From: Bradyrhizobium macuxiense
Lineage (GTDB): Bacteria; Pseudomonadota; Alphaproteobacteria; Rhizobiales; Xanthobacteraceae
Length of the DNA stretch: 64,000 nucleotides
Assembly: GCF_001542415.1 (NCBI RefSeq)
Contig: NZ_LNCU01000039.1
Span: 56,763-120,762, forward strand
Direction: 5' to 3'
Under the pieces are notes generated by a model, which saw only the letters and a list, made by a program, of their open reading frames with translations, made no database searches and was not told the DNA's origin. Numbering within the stretch: the first letter of the stretch is position 1; each line of letters starts with the position of its first letter. A program made the position numbers and the translations under genes. Positions 35,929 to 45,610 of this stretch are shown here, piece by piece.

Positions 35929-36966
35929 ATGCGTAGACTATCTGTCGCTACGGCTGTGCTGCTGGTCGCACCTCATGCTATCGCGCATGACGATGTGATG
36001 CTGGCTGCAGGACGAATTTTCAAGCCAATTCCCTCGGCTACACCAGCAGTTAACGACAATCCTGTCACTGACGAGAAAGTCAAGCTCGGCAAGATGCTGT
36101 TCTTTGATCCCCGCCTTTCGGCCAGCGGAATCATCAGCTGCAATACGTGTCATAATCTTGGCACCGGCGGCGTAGACGCTGGGCCGACCTCGGTCGGTCA
36201 CGGCTGGAAAAAGGGCGCGCGTCGCGCGCCGACCGTCTATAATGCGGTTTTCAATGTTGCGCAGTTCTGGGACGGACGCGCGCCAGACCTCAAGGAGCAA
36301 GCCAAGGGACCGGTGCAGGCGACAGCAGAAATGAATGCAACGCCGGATCACGTGATGAGTACGCTAAACTCCATGAACGTGTATGTCGCTATGTTCAAGA
36401 CGGCCTTCCCGGATAGTACGCCGCCGGTCACCTTCGAAAATGTCGCCAAGGCGATCGAGGCTTTTGAAGCGACTCTTACTACGCCGGCGGCACCGTTCGA
36501 TCAGTATCTCAACGGCGATGGCAGCGCTCTCAACGATCAGCAGAAGGTTGGATTGAAGCTGTTCATGGAAAAGGGGTGCTCGTCCTGCCACAATGGGGTT
36601 AATATTGGTGGGCAGGGCTATTTTCCATTTGGTGTGATGGAGAAGCCGGATACCAAACTGCGTCCTACAGCCGATAAGGGGCGGTTCGCAGTTACCAGGG
36701 TCGCTAGCGACGAATACGTGTTCCGCGTTGCGCCCTTACGGAATGTCGCTTTGCGAGCCCCATATTTCCATTCGGGTCAGGTTTGGAGTCTCAAGGAGGC
36801 TGTGGGCGTTATGGGCGAGGTCCAACTCGGTGAAAAGCTTAGCGACAAAGAGGAGAACGATATTGTTGCGTTTCTGAATTCGCTGACCGGGCAGCTACCT
36901 AAGATCGAGTATCCGATACTGCCGACGCGTACCAACGAGACGCCACCACCCTCCTTAGGCAGATAG
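35929..36966 (+). CDS. Di-heme cytochrome c peroxidase (CcpA/MauG family)
   Basis: A 345-residue exported protein with a signal peptide (VATAVLLVAPHAIAHD) and two heme c sites, CNTCH at 71-75 and CSSCH at 217-221. The domains follow the bacterial cytochrome c peroxidase plan: GKMLFFDPRLSASG before heme 1, AFEATLTTPAAPFDQYL between, and RNVALRAPYFHSG near the end. It would reduce periplasmic hydrogen peroxide with electrons from cytochrome c, plausible in bacteroids. GGAGG precedes the ATG. It stands alone, so a MauG-like oxidase role cannot be excluded. Confidence 0.9.
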   Translation: MRRLSVATAVLLVAPHAIAHDDVMLAAGRIFKPIPSATPAVNDNPVTDEKVKLGKMLFFDPRLSASGIISCNTCHNLGTGGVDAGPTSVGHGWKKGARRAPTVYNAVFNVAQFWDGRAPDLKEQAKGPVQATAEMNATPDHVMSTLNSMNVYVAMFKTAFPDSTPPVTFENVAKAIEAFEATLTTPAAPFDQYLNGDGSALNDQQKVGLKLFMEKGCSSCHNGVNIGGQGYFPFGVMEKPDTKLRPTADKGRFAVTRVASDEYVFRVAPLRNVALRAPYFHSGQVWSLKEAVGVMGEVQLGEKLSDKEENDIVAFLNSLTGQLPKIEYPILPTRTNETPPPSLGR

Positions 36967-37425
36967 TGTCGTTCTTCAACGCAGCGGAATCGTACGTATT
37001 ATCAATTGATCGACCTGTCAGTTACATCCGTTCTCGGTAGGCTGTCGCCCGGGCCGATTGAGCATACTCCGGTCTCTCAAACTGTCCGAATTTCCGTGTG
37101 CGGCAGGACCTTGATCGCGAGCGACGAAGCTCTCGATCAGCAAAGTTCAAGGCCTCGGCGATCGCCTGGCGGCCGAACGCTGGCATCACGCTGTACTCAA
37201 GCTCATGCCGGCTTCCGTTTCTACAAACCTTGGTATAGGTTTTGCAACCCGTTCTATATCGCCCGCTTACCTCTGTAGAATTGAGCCACTCGTCTGGTTG
37301 TTTGTACTTTCGATGTCGAAGCTGGATCATTCGAGGGTAGTCGTTGGTCGGCACAAAGCCGCAATCTGACTTGATACGTTTGATGGATCTTGCTGCGCGC
37401 CATTGAGGGGTGAGGACGGAGTTAA
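36967..37425. other. Gap before the noeI-like gene, holds element A
   Basis: These 459 bases carry no gene. They contain the repeated element A (37221-37287). The noeI ribosome binding site (GAGGACGGAG) is at the end. I found no canonical nod box. Confidence 0.5.
37221..37287 (+). promoter_or_regulatory. Repeated intergenic element, copy A (before noeI)
   Basis: One of three related sequences, each about 67 bases and in the same orientation (also 53931-53998 and 60641-60707). It begins CTACAAACCTTGGTATAG and ends AGAATTGAGCCA. This copy includes a GG-N10-GC spacing (TTGGTATAGGTTTTGCA) resembling a sigma-54 -24/-12 promoter; the other two copies lack it. It lies 139 bases before the noeI start. 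Confidence 0.5.
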
Positions 37426-38091
37426 ATGGAAACACGTGAGCCCGCGTCCGCGTTGGAGGTCCATCAGCGTATCGTTTCGTTCCTTCAGAAGCCAGATCCC
37501 GTAATCTTGGACATTGGCAGTTACGACGGAACTGACTCGTCACGTTTTCTTCGGCTTTGCCCAGAGGCTCATCTGTACTGCTTCGAGCCGGATCCCCGGG
37601 CGATCGCTCGCTTTAAGAAAAACATGGGTCTCTATCTTGAGAAGGTGCGTCTATTCGAGATCGCGATCAGCGACAAAAATGGCAGGGTCGACTTTCATCC
37701 AAGCAACGGAGATGGCGAAGCAAAGGATTGGGCCCTCTCTGGATCGATACGGCGACCAAAGAACCATCTTGCCGAGTATGATTGGGTTCGGTTCGATAGC
37801 CCGATATCGGTTGAAACGCGACGCCTGGACGACTGGTGCGCCGAGGCCAATCTGAGCAAGATTGATTTGATCTGGATGGATGTGCAAGGAGCGGAGGCTG
37901 ATGTCTTCGCTGGCGGCAGGCAGACCCTAAACAATACGCGCTTTATCTATACCGAATACAGCGACAAGGAGCTTTACGAAGGTCAGTTGACCCTTCAAGC
38001 CATGCTAAAGCTTCTGCCTTCATTCGAAGTGGTCGCCCAATATCCTCGCGCGGTAGAGGGTGATGTGTTGCTTAGGAACACGAGCCTTTAG
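37426..38091 (+). CDS. noeI: FkbM-family methyltransferase, probable NoeI
   Basis: The 221-residue SAM-dependent methyltransferase has motif I in VILDIGSYDGTDSSRF (about 24-39), YCFEPDP for the ribose-binding acid, and the FkbM core RLDDWCAEANLSKIDLIWMDVQGAEADVFAGG. NoeI of rhizobia belongs to this family and 2-O-methylates the fucose on Nod factors. The presence of GDP-fucose genes and a nolL-like gene in this window supports that identity; without them I would call it only an FkbM methyltransferase. GAGGACGGAG precedes the ATG. It is monocistronic, with element A upstream. Confidence 0.72.
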   Translation: METREPASALEVHQRIVSFLQKPDPVILDIGSYDGTDSSRFLRLCPEAHLYCFEPDPRAIARFKKNMGLYLEKVRLFEIAISDKNGRVDFHPSNGDGEAKDWALSGSIRRPKNHLAEYDWVRFDSPISVETRRLDDWCAEANLSKIDLIWMDVQGAEADVFAGGRQTLNNTRFIYTEYSDKELYEGQLTLQAMLKLLPSFEVVAQYPRAVEGDVLLRNTSL

Positions 38092-38201
38092 AGCAACCGA
38101 TTCCGCTTTCCTCACGCTAAGGCCTTAGCCGCAGTCGCCGCATTGATGATAGGGCGCTGACTTGGCGAATTTGCGTCGGTCTATTGAATGCGAGCGCCGC
38201 G

Positions 38202-41200
38202 ATGGCATTTACCGAGCTTTTCATCAAACGTCCGGTGTTGTCCATCGTCGTCAGTCTGCTGATCCTGCTGATTGGCCTTCGCGCGGCCGCCGTTCTGCCA
38301 ATCCGGCAGTATCCCAAGCTGTCGAATACGGTCGTCACTATCACGACGTCTTATCCTGGCGCCTCCGCGGACATGATCCAGGGGTTCATCACCACCCCCC
38401 TGGAGCAGGCGGTCGCTTCGGCCGAGGGCGTCGACTACATTACGTCCTCCTCGGTCCTCGGCACCTCGACGATCCAAGTCTACATCAAGCTCAATTTCGA
38501 TTCCAACGAGGCGCTCACTGAAGTGCTCTCTAAGGTCAACTCGGTCAAATATCTGATCCCGAAGGAATCCAACGATCCTGTCGTCACGAAGTCGACCGGC
38601 CAGACCACCGCTGTCATGTATATCGCCTTCTCAAGCGAGGAACTGACGGCCAGCGCGATATCCGACTATCTCTCGCGCGTGGTGCAGCCGATTATGTCAA
38701 CCGTAGATGGTGTCGCAGCGGCAGACATCTTGGGCGGCCAGACTTTTGCGATGCGGCTATGGCTCGATCCTGCAAGAATGGCGGGACACGGAGTGTCGCC
38801 AGCTGAGGTTTCGGCTGCAATCGTCGCCAACAACTTCCAGGCCGCGGCCGGTCAGGCCAAGGGCTATTTCATCCTTTCCGATATCACGGCTGACACTGAT
38901 TTGCGGAGCGTCGAGGACTTCAATCGCATGATCGTCAAAGCCAATGACGGCGGCTTTGTGCGCATGGAGGACATTGCGACGGTCGAGCTTGCTGCGCAGA
39001 CCACAGACGTCAGCGTCGCCATGAATGGCGAGCACGCGATCTTCATCGGTGTGCAGCCGAGCCCGCAAGGAAATCCGCTGAACGTCGTGCGAGGTGTTCG
39101 AGCGTTGTTTCCCGAACTGGAGCGCAATCTGCCGCCATCGCTGAAGATGAAAGTGGCCTACGACTCCACCAAGTTCATTCAATCGTCGATCGATGAGGTG
39201 GGGAACACGCTCATTGAGGCCGTCGTGATCGTGGTGCTGGTCATCTTCCTGTTTCTGGCCTCGCTGCGGTCGGTGATCATCCCCGTCGTCACAATTCCGC
39301 TGTCGCTTATTGGCGTCTGCAGCATGATGTTGGCGCTCGGATTTTCATTCAATCTCCTGACCCTCCTCGCGATGGTGCTTGCGATCGGTCTCGTGGTGGA
39401 CGACGCGATCGTCGTGGTGGAAAACATTCATCGCCATCTGGAAAAAGGCGCGCCGCCCATGCAGGCCGCTACGAAGGGCGCGCGCGAGATTGTCGGCCCC
39501 GTTGTCTCCATGACGATTACGCTGGCCGCCGTGTACGCGCCCATCGGCTTTCTCGGCGGCCTCACCGGTGCGCTGTTCCGCGAATTCGCGCTTACGCTAG
39601 CGGGTTCGGTGATCGTGTCTGGCGTGATCGCGCTGACGCTGTCGCCGATGATGTGCTCGGTCTTCCTGAAGAGTGCTGAGGAGGGGCGCTTTGCAGCATT
39701 TGTGAACCGCTTGTTCGGCGCCATGACACGCTGGTACGGCCGCAAGCTTGACCGCTCGCTCGACTATCGCCCGATTACCGGGCTATTTGCGCTGACCATG
39801 CTCGGCCTCGTCGGCTTTCTCTATACGCATGTTTCCAAGGAACTTGCACCTGAGGAGGACCAAGGCATCGTATTCGCAATATCCAAGGCGCCGAAATACG
39901 CCAATATCGACTACTTGGACTACTACGGCACGAAGGTTGACAACGCGTTCCAAAAATTTCCCGAGACCGATCTGCGCTTCGTTCTGAACGGCGTTAGCGG
40001 TCCGCAAGGCGGCATGGCGGGCATGCTGCTCAAGCCTTGGGACGAGCGCAAGCGCTCATCGATCGCGCTAAAGCCGTTAGTCCAGGCCGAGTTGTCCAAA
40101 ATCGAAGGAATCAACGCATTTGCCTTTAGCTTGCCGCCGCTTCCGGGTGGTTCGGGCGGCCTACCAGTGCAGATGGTGATCAACTCGACGCGTGGCTTCC
40201 AGTCTGTCTATGAACAGATGTCGAAGCTGAAGGATGCGACGCGCATGAGCGGCCTGTTCATGGTCAGCGACTCCGACCTTGAATTCAACCAGCCGGTGGT
40301 ACGAATCAAAGTCGATCGCTCCAAGGCTAACAACCTTGGCATTACCATGCAGAACGTCGGTAGTGCGCTCGCGACCCTACTTGGCGGGAACTACGTCAAT
40401 CGCTTCAATCTGCAGGGCCGCTCCTACCAGGTGATCCCGCAGGTGGCGCGCGAGCAACGCCTGACGCCGGAATCACTGGGCAGCTATTTTCTGAAGACTG
40501 CGACAGGCTCGATGCTCCCGCTGTCAACCGTGGTTTCCATCGAGACAGCAACTGATCCGAACGTGCTCACCCACTACAACCAGCTCAATTCCGCGACATT
40601 CCAGGCTGTACCGATGCCCGGCGTCACGATCGGTCAGGCTGTGGACTTCCTGGACGGGGAGGCAAAGAAACTACCCGCAGGCTTCAGCCACGACTTCCTT
40701 GCCGAGGCCCGCCAATATGTGCAGGAGGGCAATCAACTCGCCATCACCTTTGCATTTGCACTCATCATCATTTTCCTGGTGCTTGCGGCGCAGTTCGAAA
40801 GTCTGCGCGATCCCCTGATCATCATGATCAGCGTACCGATGGCAATCGTTGGCGCCTTGATTCCGCTGTTCTTTGGTGCTGCAACCATGAACATTTACAC
40901 CCAGGTCGGACTATTGACACTGGTCGGGCTGATTGCCAAGCACGGTATCCTGATGGTCGAGTTCGCTAATGAGCTGCAGCTCATGGAGAGACTCGATCGC
41001 CGCTCGGCCATCGAGATGGCGGCGCGCGTCCGACTCCGTCCAATCTTGATGACCACGGCGGCGATGGTGATGGGCCTCTTACCCTTGTTGACCGCTACGG
41101 GGGCGGGCGCCGCGAGCCGCTTCTCGATCGGACTCGTGCTCGTCGCGGGCATGTCGATCGGCACGCTGTTCACGCTCTTCGTGCTGCCGGCGGTTTATGT

Positions 41201-41306
41201 CGCGATCGCGTCCGATCACCGCGCCGACGCGAGTGCCGATCACGCCAAGAACGCCGACGAGCTCGACCCCACCGGGGCAGCTGAGGCCCATCTGGCCAAT
41301 CAATGA
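38202..41306 (+). CDS. RND efflux permease (HAE1/AcrB type)
   Basis: The 1034-residue protein is a full-length RND pump: FTELFIKRPVLSIVVSLLILLIG at the start, a large periplasmic loop, the proton-relay segment GLVVDDAIVVVENIHRH in helix 4, a second loop, and a C-terminal bundle (LVGLIAKHGILMVEFANEL). Such pumps export drugs or lipids, and NolG of rhizobia belongs to this class. No membrane fusion protein or outer membrane channel lies next to it, so it must borrow partners. I choose ATG 38202 because the family begins there; a TTG at 38184 in frame is less likely. Confidence 0.88.
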   Translation: MAFTELFIKRPVLSIVVSLLILLIGLRAAAVLPIRQYPKLSNTVVTITTSYPGASADMIQGFITTPLEQAVASAEGVDYITSSSVLGTSTIQVYIKLNFDSNEALTEVLSKVNSVKYLIPKESNDPVVTKSTGQTTAVMYIAFSSEELTASAISDYLSRVVQPIMSTVDGVAAADILGGQTFAMRLWLDPARMAGHGVSPAEVSAAIVANNFQAAAGQAKGYFILSDITADTDLRSVEDFNRMIVKANDGGFVRMEDIATVELAAQTTDVSVAMNGEHAIFIGVQPSPQGNPLNVVRGVRALFPELERNLPPSLKMKVAYDSTKFIQSSIDEVGNTLIEAVVIVVLVIFLFLASLRSVIIPVVTIPLSLIGVCSMMLALGFSFNLLTLLAMVLAIGLVVDDAIVVVENIHRHLEKGAPPMQAATKGAREIVGPVVSMTITLAAVYAPIGFLGGLTGALFREFALTLAGSVIVSGVIALTLSPMMCSVFLKSAEEGRFAAFVNRLFGAMTRWYGRKLDRSLDYRPITGLFALTMLGLVGFLYTHVSKELAPEEDQGIVFAISKAPKYANIDYLDYYGTKVDNAFQKFPETDLRFVLNGVSGPQGGMAGMLLKPWDERKRSSIALKPLVQAELSKIEGINAFAFSLPPLPGGSGGLPVQMVINSTRGFQSVYEQMSKLKDATRMSGLFMVSDSDLEFNQPVVRIKVDRSKANNLGITMQNVGSALATLLGGNYVNRFNLQGRSYQVIPQVAREQRLTPESLGSYFLKTATGSMLPLSTVVSIETATDPNVLTHYNQLNSATFQAVPMPGVTIGQAVDFLDGEAKKLPAGFSHDFLAEARQYVQEGNQLAITFAFALIIIFLVLAAQFESLRDPLIIMISVPMAIVGALIPLFFGAATMNIYTQVGLLTLVGLIAKHGILMVEFANELQLMERLDRRSAIEMAARVRLRPILMTTAAMVMGLLPLLTATGAGAASRFSIGLVLVAGMSIGTLFTLFVLPAVYVAIASDHRADASADHAKNADELDPTGAAEAHLANQ

Positions 41307-41482
41307 TGCTGTCACTCCAAGCGCAGCAGCCACGGATTGCCCTTCCTGTCCGCCCGCGCCACGAATTGCTGCCGCCACCCGGGGGCGCTCGATTGCTGAT
41401 CTAGAACGGTCAAGTCACCGAGGTCGGCGAGCAGAACTTCACCCAGCCAGCCAAATTGAACCAGCGGCTGCAGTGCGCGAGA

Positions 41483-42139
41483 TCATATCCTGGGTCGCGG
41501 CTCAGATGCGCCCCTCAAAAGAGTTGTTGCCATCGGTTCGTGGGTGTCGATACTCCTGCTCGCGAAGGCGGTTGCAATTTGCAAGAAGCTCATCAGCAGC
41601 ATGGACCCATATTGGGTCAGTATCGATTCGGGATGAAACTGTACGCCATAGGTTGGCTGATATCGATGGGCGAGGGCCATGATCTCGGTTTCGTCGGAGC
41701 GCGCCGTTACCTCGAGATGTTGCTTGGATGCTTCATCCAGCTCAACAACAAGCGAATGGTAGCGACCGACGCAAAGTGGGGACGGGAGTTCGCTGAACAG
41801 CCCGCGGCCGTCATGCGTTACGCTGGAGGACTGACCATGCATCGGACGACGAGCGCGCACCACGCGTCCGCCGAAGACGCTGCCTATACATTGGTGTCCA
41901 AGGCAAATGCCGAGAATTGGGACTCGACCTGAAAGTTCGCGTACCACGGCGGTCGATATCCCAGCCTCCATTGGCGTGCAGGGACCGGGCGAAATGACCA
42001 CTGCGCACGGCCTGAGGGCGACAATGTCGGTAAGGCTGAGCGCATCGTTCCGGATTACCTCCGTCGCTTCACCGAGCTTACGGAAATAGCGGGCAATGTT
42101 GAAGACGAACGAATCGTAATTGTCGATGATGACAATCAA
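41483..42139 (-). CDS. pabA: Glutamine amidotransferase PabA/TrpG
   Basis: The 218-residue class I amidotransferase has its nucleophile in ILGICLGHQ (Cys79) and the HPES box (VQFHPESILTQYG). It supplies ammonia to chorismate-using enzymes. The gene begins within the end of pabB (4-bp overlap), so both form one complex. Since the partner is PabB-like and not TrpE-like, the product should be 4-amino-4-deoxychorismate for folate. The C-terminus after residue 190 is extended and not conserved. Confidence 0.85.
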   Translation of the reverse strand: MIVIIDNYDSFVFNIARYFRKLGEATEVIRNDALSLTDIVALRPCAVVISPGPCTPMEAGISTAVVRELSGRVPILGICLGHQCIGSVFGGRVVRARRPMHGQSSSVTHDGRGLFSELPSPLCVGRYHSLVVELDEASKQHLEVTARSDETEIMALAHRYQPTYGVQFHPESILTQYGSMLLMSFLQIATAFASRSIDTHEPMATTLLRGASEPRPRI

Positions 42140-43530
42140 ATTGCACCGGGTGTTGTGGTCTGAAAGGCCTCAAAGATTCGCTGTGCCTTGGCGAGCGTCT
42201 CCTCGTATTCGGCCTCTGGATCCGACATCGCCGTTATCCCGCCACCTGCATGAAACACAGCCAGATCATTATCGATCGTCACAGTGCGGATCGCGATGTT
42301 TGTATCCATGTGCCCATTGAAGCCGATGAAGCCGATCGCCCCGCAATAGACCTCTCGCGCTACCTGCTCGATGTCCGCGATGATGTTCATCGCCTGTACC
42401 TTGGGAGCCCCGGTCACCGAGCCGCCCGGAAAACAGGCACGAAGCAGACTAACCGCGTCCTCGCCTGCGGCAAGTTCGCCCCTCACGATCGAGACGAGAT
42501 GATGCACTGAAGCGTAGGACTCGAGGTCGCACAGCGCTGGAACCTCGACCGAATCCGCAGTGCAAACGCGCGACAGATCGTTGCGCAGGAGGTCGACGAT
42601 CATAATGTTCTCGGCACGGTCTTTTTCGGATGCAAGCAGGATTTCAGCTCGGCGCTGATCTTCTTTCGAGTCGGCGGAACGCGCGATCGTGCCCTTGATG
42701 GGGCGCGTTTCGACCTGTCGTCCTTCAAATTTCAAGAATCGTTCCGGGGAGCTCGACGCAATGGTCAGCTCGCCATAGCGCAGGAGGGCTGCAAAGGGCG
42801 CTGGGTTCAATGACCGCAGCTGGCAGTAAAAGGTGAGCGGGTCGAACAGGGGCGACACCCTGGCATTGAAGCGTTGCGCAATGTTCGCCTGGAATGCGTC
42901 CCCGGCTAGAATCAACTCGACGACGCGCTTGACCGCCGCAACGTAGCCTTCACGGCTGAAGTTCGAATGCCATGCGCCCGCCGTGCCAGGGAATATAATT
43001 CGCGGAGACTTTGGCCGGGCAAGCAGTGCCGCAAACTCGTCGGCGCGACGACGCGCGCGCTGGGCTCGTCGAGCGGGTTCTTGCTCCGGCCATCCGGTGG
43101 AGACGATCCAGCACCTGTTGTGGTGATGGTCGAAGCTGACGACCACGTCGTAGAAATGCAGAATCGATTGGGGCAAACGCTGGCCGGGATTTTCCGGCGC
43201 CGGCGATCGCTCCAATGTCCTGTTCAGATCGTAGCCAAAAAAGCCGGCCGCGCCTCCCTGGAAGGGCGGCAGATCGGGGCGATGCTCTTCTCGGTATCTG
43301 GCGAGAAGGCTGCGAAGCACTCCCCATGGATCGCCCTTAAGTGTCTCTCCGTTCCAACTTGCCTGTCCATCGGTGACCAAATAGGTGCTGAACGGTTCGC
43401 AGGCCAGATATGAATAACGCCCAAGTGCCTCATGCCGCGCCGCGCTATCAAGAAAGGCAAGGTGTGGCCGCTGGGCAAGCCATCGCAGTGCCTTGATAGG
43501 CTCGATCCACTGCAATTCGCGGACGTCCAT
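42136..43530 (-). CDS. pabB: Aminodeoxychorismate synthase component I (PabB)
   Basis: The protein (464 residues from the preferred start) has the chorismate-binding domain with RPIKGTIARS, where the lysine in PIKGT distinguishes PabB from anthranilate synthase (PIAGT), plus GGSVTGAPKVQAM and IGFIGFNGHMDTNIAIRT. The N-terminal part (HLAFLDSAARHEALGRYSYLA) is the usual PabB start. I place the start at the ATG of MDVRELQWI; the frame continues to 43617, but the extra 29 residues do not look conserved. Together with PabA it makes the p-aminobenzoate precursor. A 4-bp overlap links both genes. Confidence 0.88.
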   Translation of the reverse strand: MDVRELQWIEPIKALRWLAQRPHLAFLDSAARHEALGRYSYLACEPFSTYLVTDGQASWNGETLKGDPWGVLRSLLARYREEHRPDLPPFQGGAAGFFGYDLNRTLERSPAPENPGQRLPQSILHFYDVVVSFDHHHNRCWIVSTGWPEQEPARRAQRARRRADEFAALLARPKSPRIIFPGTAGAWHSNFSREGYVAAVKRVVELILAGDAFQANIAQRFNARVSPLFDPLTFYCQLRSLNPAPFAALLRYGELTIASSSPERFLKFEGRQVETRPIKGTIARSADSKEDQRRAEILLASEKDRAENIMIVDLLRNDLSRVCTADSVEVPALCDLESYASVHHLVSIVRGELAAGEDAVSLLRACFPGGSVTGAPKVQAMNIIADIEQVAREVYCGAIGFIGFNGHMDTNIAIRTVTIDNDLAVFHAGGGITAMSDPEAEYEETLAKAQRIFEAFQTTTPGAI

Positions 43531-43632
43531 AGTGCTATTGATCACCGACGGCTGGCAAGCTTTGGGTTTCGAACCGATCGTCCCGAGAAAGGTCAGGTTT
43601 CGTCCGAAGCGGACCAAACCTCTGACATCAAA

Positions 43633-43992
43633 TTAGCCCGTGTCAGCCTGTCGGCTGCGCCGAGCAATTTGGCGTAACCCTCCCGTTCCAGCGAAATGCA
43701 CATCTGTTGATAGTTCGTAATCGGCGGCAAAGCGCAGTTCCCTGAGTGGTCGTACGCGCCGGATCGCTTCCAGATACAGACTGTGCGTTTTGTACGCTGC
43801 GAGATCTCTCTCGCTGTCGAACTCACCATAGACAATGACATCGATATCGTTGCCGAGCTGATCGCCCTTGCGGTTACGCGCAATTTCAAGTCGGCGCGCA
43901 TGCGGAACTGTAGTGAGAACCGATAGGCCTTCGATGATTTGGTCGATATCGGCCCTATTCTTGGCCGTGAAGAACACGATGTGACGGATCAT
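43633..43992 (-). CDS. Dabb-domain (stress-responsive alpha/beta barrel) protein
   Basis: The 119-residue protein (from MIRHIVFFTAKN) shows the Dabb family pattern: MIRHIVFF at the start, DIDVIVYGEFDSERDLAAYKTHSLY in the middle. These small dimeric ferredoxin-like proteins have varied or unknown roles. I use the ATG at 43992, which gives the typical family start; an in-frame start at 44028 adds 12 residues. It lies upstream of pabB on the same strand with a gap of about 100 bases and may be cotranscribed. Confidence 0.75.
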   Translation of the reverse strand: MIRHIVFFTAKNRADIDQIIEGLSVLTTVPHARRLEIARNRKGDQLGNDIDVIVYGEFDSERDLAAYKTHSLYLEAIRRVRPLRELRFAADYELSTDVHFAGTGGLRQIARRSRQADTG

Positions 43993-44968
43993 GGTGACCG
44001 AAAAGATGACGCTGCAACCCAGCTGCATCCTTAGCTCGGGATCAAGCTCAGCACAATGCTGGCGTCGCCGCCTTACGACAGAACCGGGTTTGACCTCGTC
44101 CGGCAGCTGGAGCTTGCGTCAGAAGCTCGCAAGAACCTTCATCTTGACCGGGGCACGGGAATTGCCAGGCGTCCAATCCTCTGAATGTGGCGCGCGAGCA
44201 GGTGACAGGCTTGGTCAACGTTGCGCACTCGCAGCGCTTGCAGGCTCAGGTGGTGATCCTGAACACTCCACGATGGCCAGCCTGCTACAGCGCGCGATCG
44301 CGAACACAATGGAAGAATTTGCAAGCTGCCGTCCGTCGAGGCTTGCGAGTAATCACGCGTCACGCTGGACGGCACAAAGTGGAGAAAGATGCGACTGCTG
44401 CTGGAACACGGCAGGATGATCAACGAACGCGTCGGAATCCTCAACATCGAACCCGAGCGCGGTTTGTCGCCTATGTGATTGCGCGTGCGCATCGAGGCCG
44501 GCACGACAGGTCGGTCTCACCGCTTCATTTTGGCATTGTGACGACCACGCGATGGGGCCGCTCGTGCGAGAGCCGATTTGCGGAGGTGGCATTGTCTTGG
44601 CCGGACGCTTTGACCTGCAAAGTCATAAAGCGTCGAGCTGAACATTTTCCGGGCCGGTTCATTTAACCTCCTTTCGATAGGTGACTCGCGAGCCGCCTCA
44701 AGTACGTATCGGACTTTTCTGAGACAATTAGGGCACACCTTTCGAGCGCGCGAGCAGGCCGGTCCGATCCGTACAGTGATGGCACGCCTACGGCGAGCGC
44801 GATCTGTCAAACGACTGGTGCGATTGACGAAATGATCCGCCGCGAGCCATGTATTCAACGTTAGATTGTGGTGGCGCGGCCAGTGTGCGAATTTCAATGA
44901 CGCTCAATGTCGTCGAGGATGACGTCCATGCTCGACGTTCTGTTCGAGGAGATATGAGGTGAAGCTCG
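43993..44968. other. Non-coding gap between the Dabb gene and bioD
   Basis: About 976 bases with divergent genes on both sides. Several frames are open, but none has a plausible start or domain. No bioB or bioF was found here, although these often precede bioD in rhizobia. The last bases contain GAGGTGA, the bioD ribosome binding site. Confidence 0.45.
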
Positions 44969-45610
44969 ATGAGGCTGCAGCAGATCGTGGTGACTGGCAC
45001 GGATGCCGGAATTGGAACGACGATTTTCTGCGCGGGGCTCACCAATCTCCTCGGCGCGAGCTATTGGAAACCGATTCAAGCGGGCCTCGAGGGAGAGACC
45101 GATACCGAGCTCGTCGCAAGGCTCGGCAGTCTCACATCCGATCGCATCGTGCCGGAGCTTTATCGCCTGCGAACTCCCACTTCGCCCCATCATTCCGCCG
45201 AAATCGACGAAGTTCGCATCGACGCGGATTCGCTCAATGTGCCCGATACCGGGGAGCGGCAGCTTGTGATCGAGGGGGCCGGCGGGCTGATGGTACCGCT
45301 GAGTGGCAGCACGCTTTATATCGACATCTTTGAGCGATGGCGGCTTCCAATCGTGCTTTGCGCGAGCACTGCGTTGGGAACGATTAACCAGTCGCTGCTC
45401 TCAATAGAGGCTCTCCGAAAGCGTCACATCGACATTCTCGGAATAGCTTTCGTTGGTGAAAAGAACCCGGAAGCTGTGAGGGCAATTTGCGAGATGGGCC
45501 GGGTCCGTTGGTTAGGGCGTTTGCCCTGGATTGCTCCTCTGTCGTCAGACACGCTGCAGGCCGCGTTCAACGCATCATTCCGTCGAGATGATTTCAAGCC
45601 ATGGCGCTAA
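44969..45610 (+). CDS. bioD: Dethiobiotin synthetase BioD with altered P-loop
   Basis: The 213-residue protein aligns with BioD throughout: VVTGTDAGIGTTIFCAGL, SYWKPIQAGLEGETDTELVARL, LVIEGAGGLMVPLSG, VLCASTALGTINQSLLSIEALR. BioD closes the ureido ring of dethiobiotin using ATP and CO2. The P-loop normally ends GKT; here it is GTT, so the ATP-binding lysine (residue 17) is threonine (codon ACG at 45017-45019, one base from AAG). The substrate lysine in WKPIQAG is retained. The gene overlaps bioA by 10 bases. The family is sure; activity is doubtful. Confidence 0.88.
   Translation: MRLQQIVVTGTDAGIGTTIFCAGLTNLLGASYWKPIQAGLEGETDTELVARLGSLTSDRIVPELYRLRTPTSPHHSAEIDEVRIDADSLNVPDTGERQLVIEGAGGLMVPLSGSTLYIDIFERWRLPIVLCASTALGTINQSLLSIEALRKRHIDILGIAFVGEKNPEAVRAICEMGRVRWLGRLPWIAPLSSDTLQAAFNASFRRDDFKPWR

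Noticed and set aside
37232..37248. Sigma-54 promoter in element A
   Set aside because: GG-N10-GC fits in copy A only. Copies B and C lack the GC or GG, so I mention it but do not list it as a promoter.
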